Below are positions 1 to 5,318 of a DNA stretch of 5,318 bases, in pieces. Source of the stretch: Tannerella sp. GTDB taxonomy: Bacteria; Bacteroidota; Bacteroidia; Bacteroidales; Tannerellaceae. Made by a program: the position numbers and the translations under genes. The first letter of the stretch is position 1. The number at the start of each line of letters is the position of its first letter. Location of the stretch: NCBI GenBank assembly GCA_031268395.1, contig JAIRXI010000038.1, forward strand, positions 1-5,318. The letters are read 5' to 3'. The notes under the pieces were generated by a model. That model was not told where the DNA came from. It ran no database searches and saw nothing but the letters and a program-made list of their open reading frames with translations.

Positions 1-241
1 ATTTTATTGGATTGCAAATATAATACATTTCATAAGTAATTACTAAAAATGAAGCTGGGGTGGGGTCTTACAATGACGGGACGAGGCGTTGCCTTTTGCA
101 CGGTTATGGTTGCATTTCGGGTATAATATTGAGTATTCATGATCATTTTTTTAATCGGGGTTGTTAGCCTTTTTCCGCTGTTTGTCTCCGGCAATCCGCC
201 AGCGACGCACGTCCCGGTAGTTTCTTTCCCATACCTTTGCC
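1..241. other. Intergenic region downstream of the hydrolase genes, no gene supported
   Basis: Nothing here reads as a protein or a recognisable RNA gene. A G/C-rich patch (about 53-120) is set between A/T-rich flanks (1-50 and 121-160). On the minus strand CGCTG and CAGCG (within about 176-206) can pair around a 19-base interior that includes GGC/GCC, but A-rich sequence follows rather than a T-run, so no terminator is called. A minus-strand open frame crosses the area, but it overlaps the 613-residue gene in another frame and has no family features. The left end carries the promoter-like box at 15-22. Confidence 0.6.
15..22 (-). promoter_or_regulatory. Likely Bacteroidota -7 promoter box facing the left edge
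   Basis: The minus strand reads TATATTTG followed by CAAT, an exact match to TAnnTTTG in a very A/T-rich context. The -33 position holds only a partial match (TTTTTAG, about 20 bases upstream). It points out of the window to the left, away from the end of the 613-residue hydrolase gene. It probably starts the transcript of the next minus-strand gene, which is not visible. Confidence 0.45.
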
Positions 242-2083
242 CTATTCTATCACCAGCAGATCGTAAATCTCGACGGCGTCGACTTTCAGCTGTGCTTTTC
301 CATCCGAATAGGTGAAGTCGCACGTTTTTCCTGCCGGCTGGAGGGTGATGCGCGACGGCTTTTGGTCGCAGCGGACGGTTATCTGCAACGGGCCGACAGG
401 GTCGATTGACGGAATAATTCCCGCGCCTTTGTGATTGCCGGAGGTATTCACCAGGTGTATAATTCGTTTGCCGTTCAGCCGGCTGACGGATACGTCTACC
501 CAGGGTGAGCCGCTTACTTCCGCCAGCGATTGGGGAAACAGTGCATGTATGGCTTCGTCGACCTGCCGGCGTAAAGATTCGTTGCCACTTTTTTCATATT
601 CTTCTCCCACGGCAATGGGCAGGAAGCCGATTTTTCCTTCGCCAAGCGGCTGTATCAACCGTTCGTCGCTGGTAAGACGGATGCCGGCAAGCCCGGCAAA
701 CTGTCCGGACGTTTCTTTCCCGATGACCAGCAGGCTGCCGCCGCTTTTCACATAATCCAGCAAATCAATACGGAAAGCGGGTAAAATATTTTCCCATTCC
801 GGAACTACAATCAGCGGAAAGCGGCTCATGTCCGGCGCCAGCGTTTCCTCGCTTACCAGGTCGACGCTGTGCTGTCCTTCCAGCAGACATTGCAGTACGC
901 CCTGCGACCGGGCTTTGTACTGCGGGAACAGGCTGTTTGCATTGCGCTGATAATCGCCTGTCGAGAGCAAAAGCGCGACTTGCGGTATTTGCAGCGAATG
1001 ATGGCACCAGGGTTGCCGCTCGCGGGCAAAACGGGCGACATCGGCCATGGCGTCCATTTCTTCCAGCCGGACTGATCCGTCGCGGTTTTGCGTGAAGTAG
1101 GCCTGGAATCCGCCGCCCAGCGCCAATACGATGGCTGCTTCACGTTTCAACTGTACGGCCGTTTTCTGTTCTTTCGGGAATGGGGTATGGGAGAAACTCC
1201 ATGCCATCAGGTCCCACGGGATGCCCTGATGAATCAGGTAGCGTCCGGCATAACGGGCGGAATTGACGCTGTTGTTCGGCGAATAGTCGCCCGACAGGAA
1301 ATCAAGCGCTACGGAAACCGGCTCCGCCATGTGATGCGTGAATGCCCAGTTACTGCAAATCTGGAAACCGGGGTATTCCGATCGTATGGCCGAAACGTAA
1401 TGGCGGAGGTACTTGCGGAAACTTTCGCGGTGGAACTGCATCCATTCGTACCAGTACGGGTCTTTGGCCGACTTCGGAATCTTTTTTATCCCCGTCGTTT
1501 CCCTGAACAGACGGATAGCGCGTTCGCCGTAATCCGGGATGGTCGCCCAACATTCGCCGTCGACCCAGACGCCGTCCACGCCGTATTCGCCGGCCAGTTC
1601 CTTCAACTGCGGAATCAGCAGCCTGTCCACGTAGGGGCCAAAGACAGAGGTTTTGTCCCTGTCGGGCTTACCGTCGGCGTTCGTCGCCGCCCACTCGGGG
1701 TGCAGTTCGAGGGCACGTGTGTCCCACACGCCTGAATAGTGCATGTAGAGCGCTACGCCGCGCATGGCCGTCACGTCGCGCCACATGCGCAACGGGTCAC
1801 CCACAAAGCCCGGCGCCGGGTTTCCCGCTTTCGTAGGATAACTTGTATAGCCCGGATGTCCCTTGCAGTCTATTTGTATGTAATCGGGACGGACCTTGTC
1901 GATAATGGTATGAATCATACCCGGTGTTGTGTTTTTCCCGATTTCCCGGCAATCATTCCCGGCATGGAAGTCGAAATGGATACCCAGGAAACTCCGGTCG
2001 CGCCGCAGGCGTTCCGGTTCGCCGGCTAGACAGGCAATGCCCGGCACAAGCAGCAATAAAATCAATAAACTAACTTTTTTCAT
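242..2083 (-). CDS. Secreted multidomain glycoside hydrolase-like protein (TIM barrel, GATase-like domain, beta-rich C-terminus)
   Basis: This is a 613-residue exported protein, probably hydrolysing a glycan or glycoside in the periplasm. The signal peptide ends near ACLA-GEPE (signal peptidase I site after Ala20; Cys18 makes a poor lipobox). Residues 30-350 look like a TIM barrel of the GHL6/GH29-like type: RPDYIQIDCKGHPGYTSYPT (65-84), ALYMHYSGVW (111-120), LHPEWAATNADGKP (127-140), VDGVWVDGECW (169-179; D170-D175 at 1559-1576) and GGGFQAYFTQNRDG (323-336). Residues 366-465 resemble the class I glutamine amidotransferase-like trimerization domain of GH42, with VALLLSTGDY, FPLIVVPEW and LLDYVKSGGSLLVIG. 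Residues 525-613 are beta-rich (IIHLVNTSG; VEIYDLLVIE). GH151 alpha-L-fucosidases share this general layout, so fucosidase activity is possible but unproven. Asp175 is the likeliest nucleophile by analogy. The gene starts 37 bases after the preceding one, suggesting co-transcription. The stop is TAG. Confidence 0.85.
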   Translation of the reverse strand: MKKVSLLILLLLVPGIACLAGEPERLRRDRSFLGIHFDFHAGNDCREIGKNTTPGMIHTIIDKVRPDYIQIDCKGHPGYTSYPTKAGNPAPGFVGDPLRMWRDVTAMRGVALYMHYSGVWDTRALELHPEWAATNADGKPDRDKTSVFGPYVDRLLIPQLKELAGEYGVDGVWVDGECWATIPDYGERAIRLFRETTGIKKIPKSAKDPYWYEWMQFHRESFRKYLRHYVSAIRSEYPGFQICSNWAFTHHMAEPVSVALDFLSGDYSPNNSVNSARYAGRYLIHQGIPWDLMAWSFSHTPFPKEQKTAVQLKREAAIVLALGGGFQAYFTQNRDGSVRLEEMDAMADVARFARERQPWCHHSLQIPQVALLLSTGDYQRNANSLFPQYKARSQGVLQCLLEGQHSVDLVSEETLAPDMSRFPLIVVPEWENILPAFRIDLLDYVKSGGSLLVIGKETSGQFAGLAGIRLTSDERLIQPLGEGKIGFLPIAVGEEYEKSGNESLRRQVDEAIHALFPQSLAEVSGSPWVDVSVSRLNGKRIIHLVNTSGNHKGAGIIPSIDPVGPLQITVRCDQKPSRITLQPAGKTCDFTYSDGKAQLKVDAVEIYDLLVIE

Positions 2084-2120
2084 TGGTGTATAATTAATTA
2101 TGTTAAAGTATATCTATAAC
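2084..2120 (-). other. Short AT-rich gap between the two hydrolase genes
   Basis: These 37 bases include the 10-base palindrome TAATTAATTA (2091-2100) just before ACACCA and the ATG of the 613-residue gene. There is no Shine-Dalgarno sequence and no terminator-like hairpin, which fits co-transcription of the two genes with leader-driven, SD-independent initiation. Confidence 0.5.
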
Positions 2121-3221
2121 TCACTTTCCGGTTGGAAAATTTATCGGCAAGCCGTTAAAGTATCGCGCGAGGACAGCCATGTTCAGGTCGTCGCCTTTCA
2201 GCGTGTCGAGCGAGGCGGAGAGGTAGCCGGAGATGGGCGGCAGGATCGTGCCGGCGTCGGGGGTACGGAAGCCGTACAGGCCAACGTTTTGTTCGGCCGC
2301 GTCGGGGACTATCTCCAGCGGGTTTTGCCGGTTCCATCGGGCAAGGCAGGTGATGAGCCTTGTATTGGGACCCGTCAGGTCGTGCATGGCGCGTGTACTT
2401 TCCCTGTCGCCGGCTTCGTTCATCAGCCAGTCGACTTCTTTGAGCAACGCGTTGTTCTCATATTCCTCGCTCTTTATTTCAAAAGCCGTCAGCCAGATGA
2501 TGCAGTCGGGTTTTGCGCCTTTGGCTACCGTCCTGATTTTCTTCCATGCCCTGCCGATGGCTTTTTGACGGAAAGTTACTTCCTGTTCTTTTGTGATGTT
2601 TTCCTTTCCCGGAAAATCTTCGCCCATCAACTCGCGATACATTTCTTCTTCGCACGGTATCCACCGCAATGGCGGACGGTCTCCCTTCCCACCGCCGGGG
2701 TTATAGAACCAGTCGAGCATGATGCCGTCGACGTCGGTTTTACGGATAGCGTCTTCGATGGAGGCGCAGAGGTAGTCGAGATACACGCGGGTCAGCGGTA
2801 TCTGCATCCCGTCTGCCCGGTAGCACAGGTCGGGATGGTCGTCTTCCCATTTGTTGTTAGCGCCGATGCAGAAATACGCCATCACTTTCATGTTATGCGC
2901 CCGTGCCAGTTGCACTTCTTCCTTGAGGAAGTCGTGTTTCAATCCGGGCTGTTCGGGTACAAAGCCGTTTTTGTACCATGCGTAACCATTGCACGACACG
3001 GCAAATGAATGGATCACGTTACAACCCATATCGGCATACCATTGTACATGAGCGGCGGGGTCGGCGTCGGCATACTGACCCGGCGCGGCAAAACCGTGCC
3101 TGCCGCCCGTCCCCATGTTAAAGTCAATATTAAATGCCCGGATAGCGTCTTCTCCCGCCGGCGTCTGTTTGCACGAAACCGTCATGCAAGATAATAATAA
3201 GACAAATACTATATTTTTCAT
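2121..3221 (-). CDS. Predicted lipoprotein, single-domain TIM-barrel glycoside hydrolase-like protein (GHL6/GH29-like)
   Basis: This is a 366-residue exported protein, probably a glycan-active enzyme at the outer membrane or in the periplasm; its substrate is unknown. The N-terminus is a short hydrophobic signal ending in TVSC (Cys17 as lipidated residue; LLSC at Cys12 is a less likely alternative). The rest looks like one (beta/alpha)8 barrel: HVQWYADMGCNVI (58-70), a second strand with VMAYF (113-117), then HPDL (129-132), where family members often have HPDW or HPEW. VDGIMLDWF (164-172; D165-D170 at 2712-2729) resembles the strand-4 Asp motif that carries the nucleophile in GH29-type enzymes. 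IIWLTAF (241-247) and VGLYGFRTPDAG (313-324) look like late barrel strands. There is no accessory domain. The mature part has eight cysteines besides the lipid Cys, so disulfides are possible. The barrel resembles the first half of the next gene's product. The start is well supported by the signal peptide. The catalytic role is inferred from fold-level resemblance only. Confidence 0.82.
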   Translation of the reverse strand: MKNIVFVLLLSCMTVSCKQTPAGEDAIRAFNIDFNMGTGGRHGFAAPGQYADADPAAHVQWYADMGCNVIHSFAVSCNGYAWYKNGFVPEQPGLKHDFLKEEVQLARAHNMKVMAYFCIGANNKWEDDHPDLCYRADGMQIPLTRVYLDYLCASIEDAIRKTDVDGIMLDWFYNPGGGKGDRPPLRWIPCEEEMYRELMGEDFPGKENITKEQEVTFRQKAIGRAWKKIRTVAKGAKPDCIIWLTAFEIKSEEYENNALLKEVDWLMNEAGDRESTRAMHDLTGPNTRLITCLARWNRQNPLEIVPDAAEQNVGLYGFRTPDAGTILPPISGYLSASLDTLKGDDLNMAVLARYFNGLPINFPTGK

Positions 3222-3226
3222 AATGA

Positions 3227-3247
3227 TTTAATTTTTAATTTCTAATT
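3227..3247 (-). repeat. Three tandem AT-rich heptamers in the leader of the 366-residue lipoprotein gene
   Basis: On the minus strand three heptamers lie back to back, AATTAGA, AATTAAA and AATTAAA, followed by TCATT and then the ATG at 3219-3221. A fourth degenerate unit (GAATTCACG, 3248-3256) precedes them. The repeat ends five bases before the start codon, where a ribosome binding site would be. An unstructured A/T-rich leader suits translation initiation in Bacteroidota, which rarely use Shine-Dalgarno pairing. It could also be simple slippage-generated repetition. Confidence 0.55.
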
Positions 3248-3286
3248 CGTGAATTCAAGTTACAAAAGCAACGTTTTTGATTAAAC

Positions 3287-3309
3287 AATAAAAAACATCT
3301 TTAGATGTT
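3287..3309 (-). terminator. Weak hairpin plus T-run after the SusD-like gene
   Basis: The minus strand has the perfect palindrome AACATCTAAAGATGTT (3294-3309), which can fold as a six-pair stem with a four-base loop. A T-rich stretch reading TTTTATT follows directly. It lies 24 bases past the SusD-like stop, in the right place and orientation for an intrinsic terminator. The stem is short and only one third G+C, so it is weak. If transcription starts at the box at 3311-3318, the hairpin would instead sit in the 5' leader of the hydrolase genes. Confidence 0.3.
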
Positions 3310-3310
3310 G

Positions 3311-3318
3311 CAAAATTA
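3311..3318 (-). promoter_or_regulatory. Possible Bacteroidota -7 box before the hydrolase gene pair
   Basis: The minus strand reads TAATTTTG, an exact match to the Bacteroides -7 consensus TAnnTTTG. It lies about 90 bases upstream of the 366-residue lipoprotein start. No clear -33 TTTG is seen at the expected 19-21 base spacing (TTCATG is there instead). In AT-rich DNA a chance match is likely, so support is low. If real, the two hydrolases could be transcribed independently of SusC/SusD. Confidence 0.25.
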
Positions 3319-3332
3319 AGCAATTTTTCTGG

Positions 3333-4634
3333 TCATGAATTTATTTTATGCTGAAAATTTAACAAATTGCCATCTGATAATTTGTCAAATGTCTGTTCTT
3401 TATGGACATATTGCCGGATTAGTAGTTGTCCGGGAATAACCAATACCTTTTCACTCACATTCCGTCCCGGACGGGGATATATAGAGGCATGGAAACGGGA
3501 GTCTTTGTCTCCCCACAATTCCTCCATGCTCCATAATCCCTGCTGGATCGCGTCTCTATCTAATGTACCGGGGCTACCGTCGGTATATTCAAATTCTTCC
3601 GCCATTTCCAGATAAGGAGCTACACTCATTCCCATATCATAACCATGCGGTTTGGGACAGATCATAAAACCATAGAACCAATATATTTGCGATCCGTCAT
3701 GTTGCTTGACAAAAATCATTTCACTGTTCCGTTCTTTCAGGAAAACATTCTTGAAATTCGTCACCTTGTCTTCATCACTATTGTATAATGCAAATTTTCC
3801 TCCGTTTATGATTTTCTTTGCTGCGTCATAACTCTTTCTGTAATAGTCCGGCGCCTGAGCCTGCGGTATGCCCAGCAAACCGTCCAGCTGAACCGTGCCG
3901 AATTGAGCAATGCTGCCTGCATACAAAGCGGCGCGGCATTTCAGCGCCAGCGCGGCTCCCTGCGAAGCACGTCCGTACTCGGTGAAGCTTTTTAGTGTTT
4001 CTTCGACTGCGTCGATTTCGCTGATGACAAAATCATAAATCTCCTGTTCGGAGTTTCGCACGGGATACAATTCTTCATCCGGTGCATCTAATGGAATCAC
4101 TTTTGTAATCAGGTGTACGCCTCCATAGCGTTTTATCATTGCAAAATAGTTGAATGCCCGTAAGAAGCGGGCTTCCGCCACACGGCCGGCAATAAAGTCA
4201 GGATCATTGGCGCTTTCCGGCAATTTTTCGATCAGCATGTTCAACTGGCGGATAATCGTGTAGGGCCACCATTCAAGTAATCCTCCGGATATGCTCATGC
4301 CGCCTCTTTTATAGGAAGCAGGATCGGCTGCCGCCCACACAGGCCGGCCGGCTTCATCGGAAATATTCGTAACATACATATGTGCATTCCTGTTATTCCA
4401 TATGCTACTGCCACCGCCACTGGTGGCATCGTCCGGAGCGTCATACCTGAATATGTGCATGCTTGCATATTGTCGCGCCATATACGAATCGACCAAATCC
4501 GGATCGTTCCATACGACCTCTTCGGAAATGATATCCAGCGGTTTTTTGTCCAATATATCATTTACACAGGAAGTAAACCCGACAAATCCCGCAATAATAA
4601 AGTATAATCTTATATTTTTCATATTAATCTGCAT
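3333..4634 (-). CDS. SusD/RagB-like glycan-binding outer membrane lipoprotein, C-terminally truncated
   Basis: This is a surface glycan-binding lipoprotein expected to cap the SusC partner encoded just upstream. A signal peptide ends in the lipobox FTSC (Cys23), followed by VNDILDKKPLD, the usual start of a mature SusD. Family hallmarks are AEARFLRAFNYFAMIKRYGG (residues 153-172), the helical segment GRASQGAALALKCRAALYAG (221-240), YYRKSYDAAKKII (264-276), YLEMAEEFEYTDGS (341-354) and DKDSRFHASIY (376-386). After about residue 390 the family resemblance fades. The protein ends at 433 with an AT-rich tail, without the RYAE(V/I)LLNYAEA-type segment. B. thetaiotaomicron SusD has 551 residues, so roughly 100 or more residues seem lost. 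The 111 bases downstream are too short to hold them in any frame. The start is uncertain: Met5 (codon 4620-4622, MKNIRLYF) gives a more typical signal peptide. Neither start has a Shine-Dalgarno sequence. The stop is TGA. It may be a non-functional remnant. Confidence 0.9.
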   Translation of the reverse strand: MQINMKNIRLYFIIAGFVGFTSCVNDILDKKPLDIISEEVVWNDPDLVDSYMARQYASMHIFRYDAPDDATSGGGSSIWNNRNAHMYVTNISDEAGRPVWAAADPASYKRGGMSISGGLLEWWPYTIIRQLNMLIEKLPESANDPDFIAGRVAEARFLRAFNYFAMIKRYGGVHLITKVIPLDAPDEELYPVRNSEQEIYDFVISEIDAVEETLKSFTEYGRASQGAALALKCRAALYAGSIAQFGTVQLDGLLGIPQAQAPDYYRKSYDAAKKIINGGKFALYNSDEDKVTNFKNVFLKERNSEMIFVKQHDGSQIYWFYGFMICPKPHGYDMGMSVAPYLEMAEEFEYTDGSPGTLDRDAIQQGLWSMEELWGDKDSRFHASIYPRPGRNVSEKVLVIPGQLLIRQYVHKEQTFDKLSDGNLLNFQHKINS

Positions 4635-4643
4635 TTTATCATT

Positions 4644-5318
4644 TTAAAAATTCAAATTCAACCCGAAACTGATCGTTCGCTGTTGTGGATAATATCTGTC
4701 CGAATTGCCATCCGGCGCCTCCGGATCAACGTAATATTCGCTCAGGCTGCTTAATGTAAACAGATTGGTTGCCGAAACGTACAAACGGACATTATTTATG
4801 CCGGCTTTATCCGTCCACGGTTTGGGAAGCGTATATCCCAACGCTACATTCTTCAGTCGCAGATAAGCGGTTGATCTTATCCAATAGTCCGAAGCCCAGG
4901 AATTGGAGCCGGAACCGCCCGGTCTCGGCACAAGTGCGTTTGCATCATTTGTAGCTTCCGTCCATCGTAATTTGTAACTGGTATCTGTGTTATAGGTAGA
5001 GCCGATGCGGGTGGAATACCCGAATGCACCCTGAAACATCGTAACGAGATCGAATCCCCTGTATGCAAAGGAGCCATTCAGACCGTAGAACCAGTGAGGC
5101 GTACTCCCTTTTCCTATTTCCTGCCGGTCTTTCCAGTCAAGTATGCCGTCGCCGTTTACGTCCTTATACTTCACATCTCCGGGACGAAGGGATTCGTTTC
5201 CGCCTCCCAGATCAGCATACGAATATGGCAAGGCCTTGATTTCTTCCAGACTGGTAAACAAGCCGTCGGAAATATAACCGAAGACACGGTCGGTCCATTG
5301 TCCGGATCGTTGATTTTG
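4644..5318 (-). CDS. SusC/RagA-like TonB-dependent outer membrane receptor, C-terminal part (5' end outside window)
   Basis: This is the last 224 residues of an outer-membrane beta-barrel transporter that imports glycan fragments with energy from TonB. The reading frame is open to the right edge, so the N-terminal signal peptide, plug domain and most of the barrel lie outside. The fragment opens with VFGYISDGLFTS, followed by GDVKYKDVNGDGILDWKD, a calcium-loop-like segment typical of SusC C-termini (5127-5162 covers DVNGDGILDWKD). Next come GSTPHWFYGLNGSF and GFDLVTMFQG, then the late-barrel motif VSATNLFTLS and a terminal SFGLNLNF ending in Phe, as expected for recognition by the BAM machinery. 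A TTG at 5259-5261 is an internal Leu codon, not a start. The SusD-like gene follows nine bases after the TAA stop, the standard SusC-SusD order. The family assignment is secure; the substrate is unknown. Confidence 0.95.
   Translation of the reverse strand, partial: QNQRSGQWTDRVFGYISDGLFTSLEEIKALPYSYADLGGGNESLRPGDVKYKDVNGDGILDWKDRQEIGKGSTPHWFYGLNGSFAYRGFDLVTMFQGAFGYSTRIGSTYNTDTSYKLRWTEATNDANALVPRPGGSGSNSWASDYWIRSTAYLRLKNVALGYTLPKPWTDKAGINNVRLYVSATNLFTLSSLSEYYVDPEAPDGNSDRYYPQQRTISFGLNLNF

Larger units (their letters stand above)
3222..3332. other. AT-rich spacer between the SusD-like gene and the hydrolase pair
   Basis: This 111-base gap holds no gene. It contains the palindrome with T-run, the TAATTTTG box and the heptamer repeat described separately. 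It is much longer than the 9-base SusC-SusD and 37-base hydrolase-hydrolase gaps, so it is the likeliest place for a transcription-unit boundary. In no frame does it encode the missing C-terminal part of the SusD-like protein. Confidence 0.6.

Noticed and set aside
176..206. CGCTG/CAGCG inverted repeat as terminator of the hydrolase genes
   Set aside because: The stem is only five pairs with a long interior and no T-run follows on either strand.
30..323. Minus-strand open frame of 97 codons running from inside the hydrolase gene into the left spacer
   Set aside because: It begins inside the hydrolase coding region in another frame, has a low-complexity Arg/Pro/Thr-rich composition and no signal, motif or credible initiation site.
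1088..1735. Plus-strand open frame of 215 codons opposite the 613-residue hydrolase
   Set aside because: It is fully antisense to conserved parts of the hydrolase, including the Asp motif region, and has no protein family features of its own.
2100..3008. Long plus-strand open frame of 302 codons opposite the lipoprotein gene
   Set aside because: It lies antisense to a gene with a clear signal peptide and barrel motifs, has no recognisable motif or family resemblance, and is kept open by the G+C-rich codon use of the opposite strand.
3222..3480. A simple frameshift hiding the missing SusD C-terminus
   Set aside because: The bases after the divergence point are too few for the missing segment, and the alternative minus-strand frame tried (YIPVRDGM then stop) closes at once.
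4644..5261. A complete 205-residue gene starting at TTG (5259-5261)
   Set aside because: The frame stays open to the window edge and the residues before the TTG (VFGYISDG) match the SusC family, so the TTG is an internal Leu codon.
1..5318. CRISPR array, tRNA or rRNA gene, insertion sequence, or defence-type system
   Set aside because: No spaced direct repeats, no cloverleaf or rRNA-like sequence, no transposase and no nuclease or toxin-like gene are seen; all coding content fits a glycan utilization locus.

Overview
The window reads as part of a polysaccharide utilization locus (PUL) from a member of the Bacteroidota, most likely a Bacteroidales gut-type organism. The evidence is a SusC-type TonB-dependent receptor followed by a SusD-type lipoprotein, start codons preceded by AT-rich leaders without Shine-Dalgarno sequences, and upstream boxes fitting the Bacteroides -7 consensus TAnnTTTG. 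The genus cannot be fixed from the sequence.

All supported genes lie on the minus strand, so the locus reads from right to left. At the right edge (4644-5318) is the C-terminal part of a SusC-like receptor that continues beyond the window. Nine bases after its stop comes a SusD-like lipoprotein gene (3333-4634). After a 111-base AT-rich gap comes a 366-residue predicted lipoprotein with a single TIM-barrel-like hydrolase domain (2121-3221). A further 37 bases downstream is a 613-residue secreted hydrolase with a similar barrel, a GATase-like (GH42-trimerization-like) domain and a C-terminal beta-rich domain (242-2083). The last 241 bases are non-coding and end in a promoter-like box that probably serves the next minus-strand gene to the left.

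The inferred division of labour is that of a Sus-like system. SusD binds a glycan at the surface, SusC imports it, and the two hydrolases cleave a glycan or glycoside. The substrate cannot be read from this window. Both hydrolases resemble the poorly characterised GHL6 / GH29-like group, for which fucosidase-type activity is one possibility.

The main oddity is the SusD gene. It stops just after the conserved 'DxRFHASIY' region and lacks the C-terminal part carrying the usual RYAE(V/I)LLNYAEA-type segment. This premature end coincides with a shift from moderate or low G+C (SusC/SusD) to high G+C (the two hydrolases). A deletion or recombination junction between the transporter pair and the enzyme pair would explain both.
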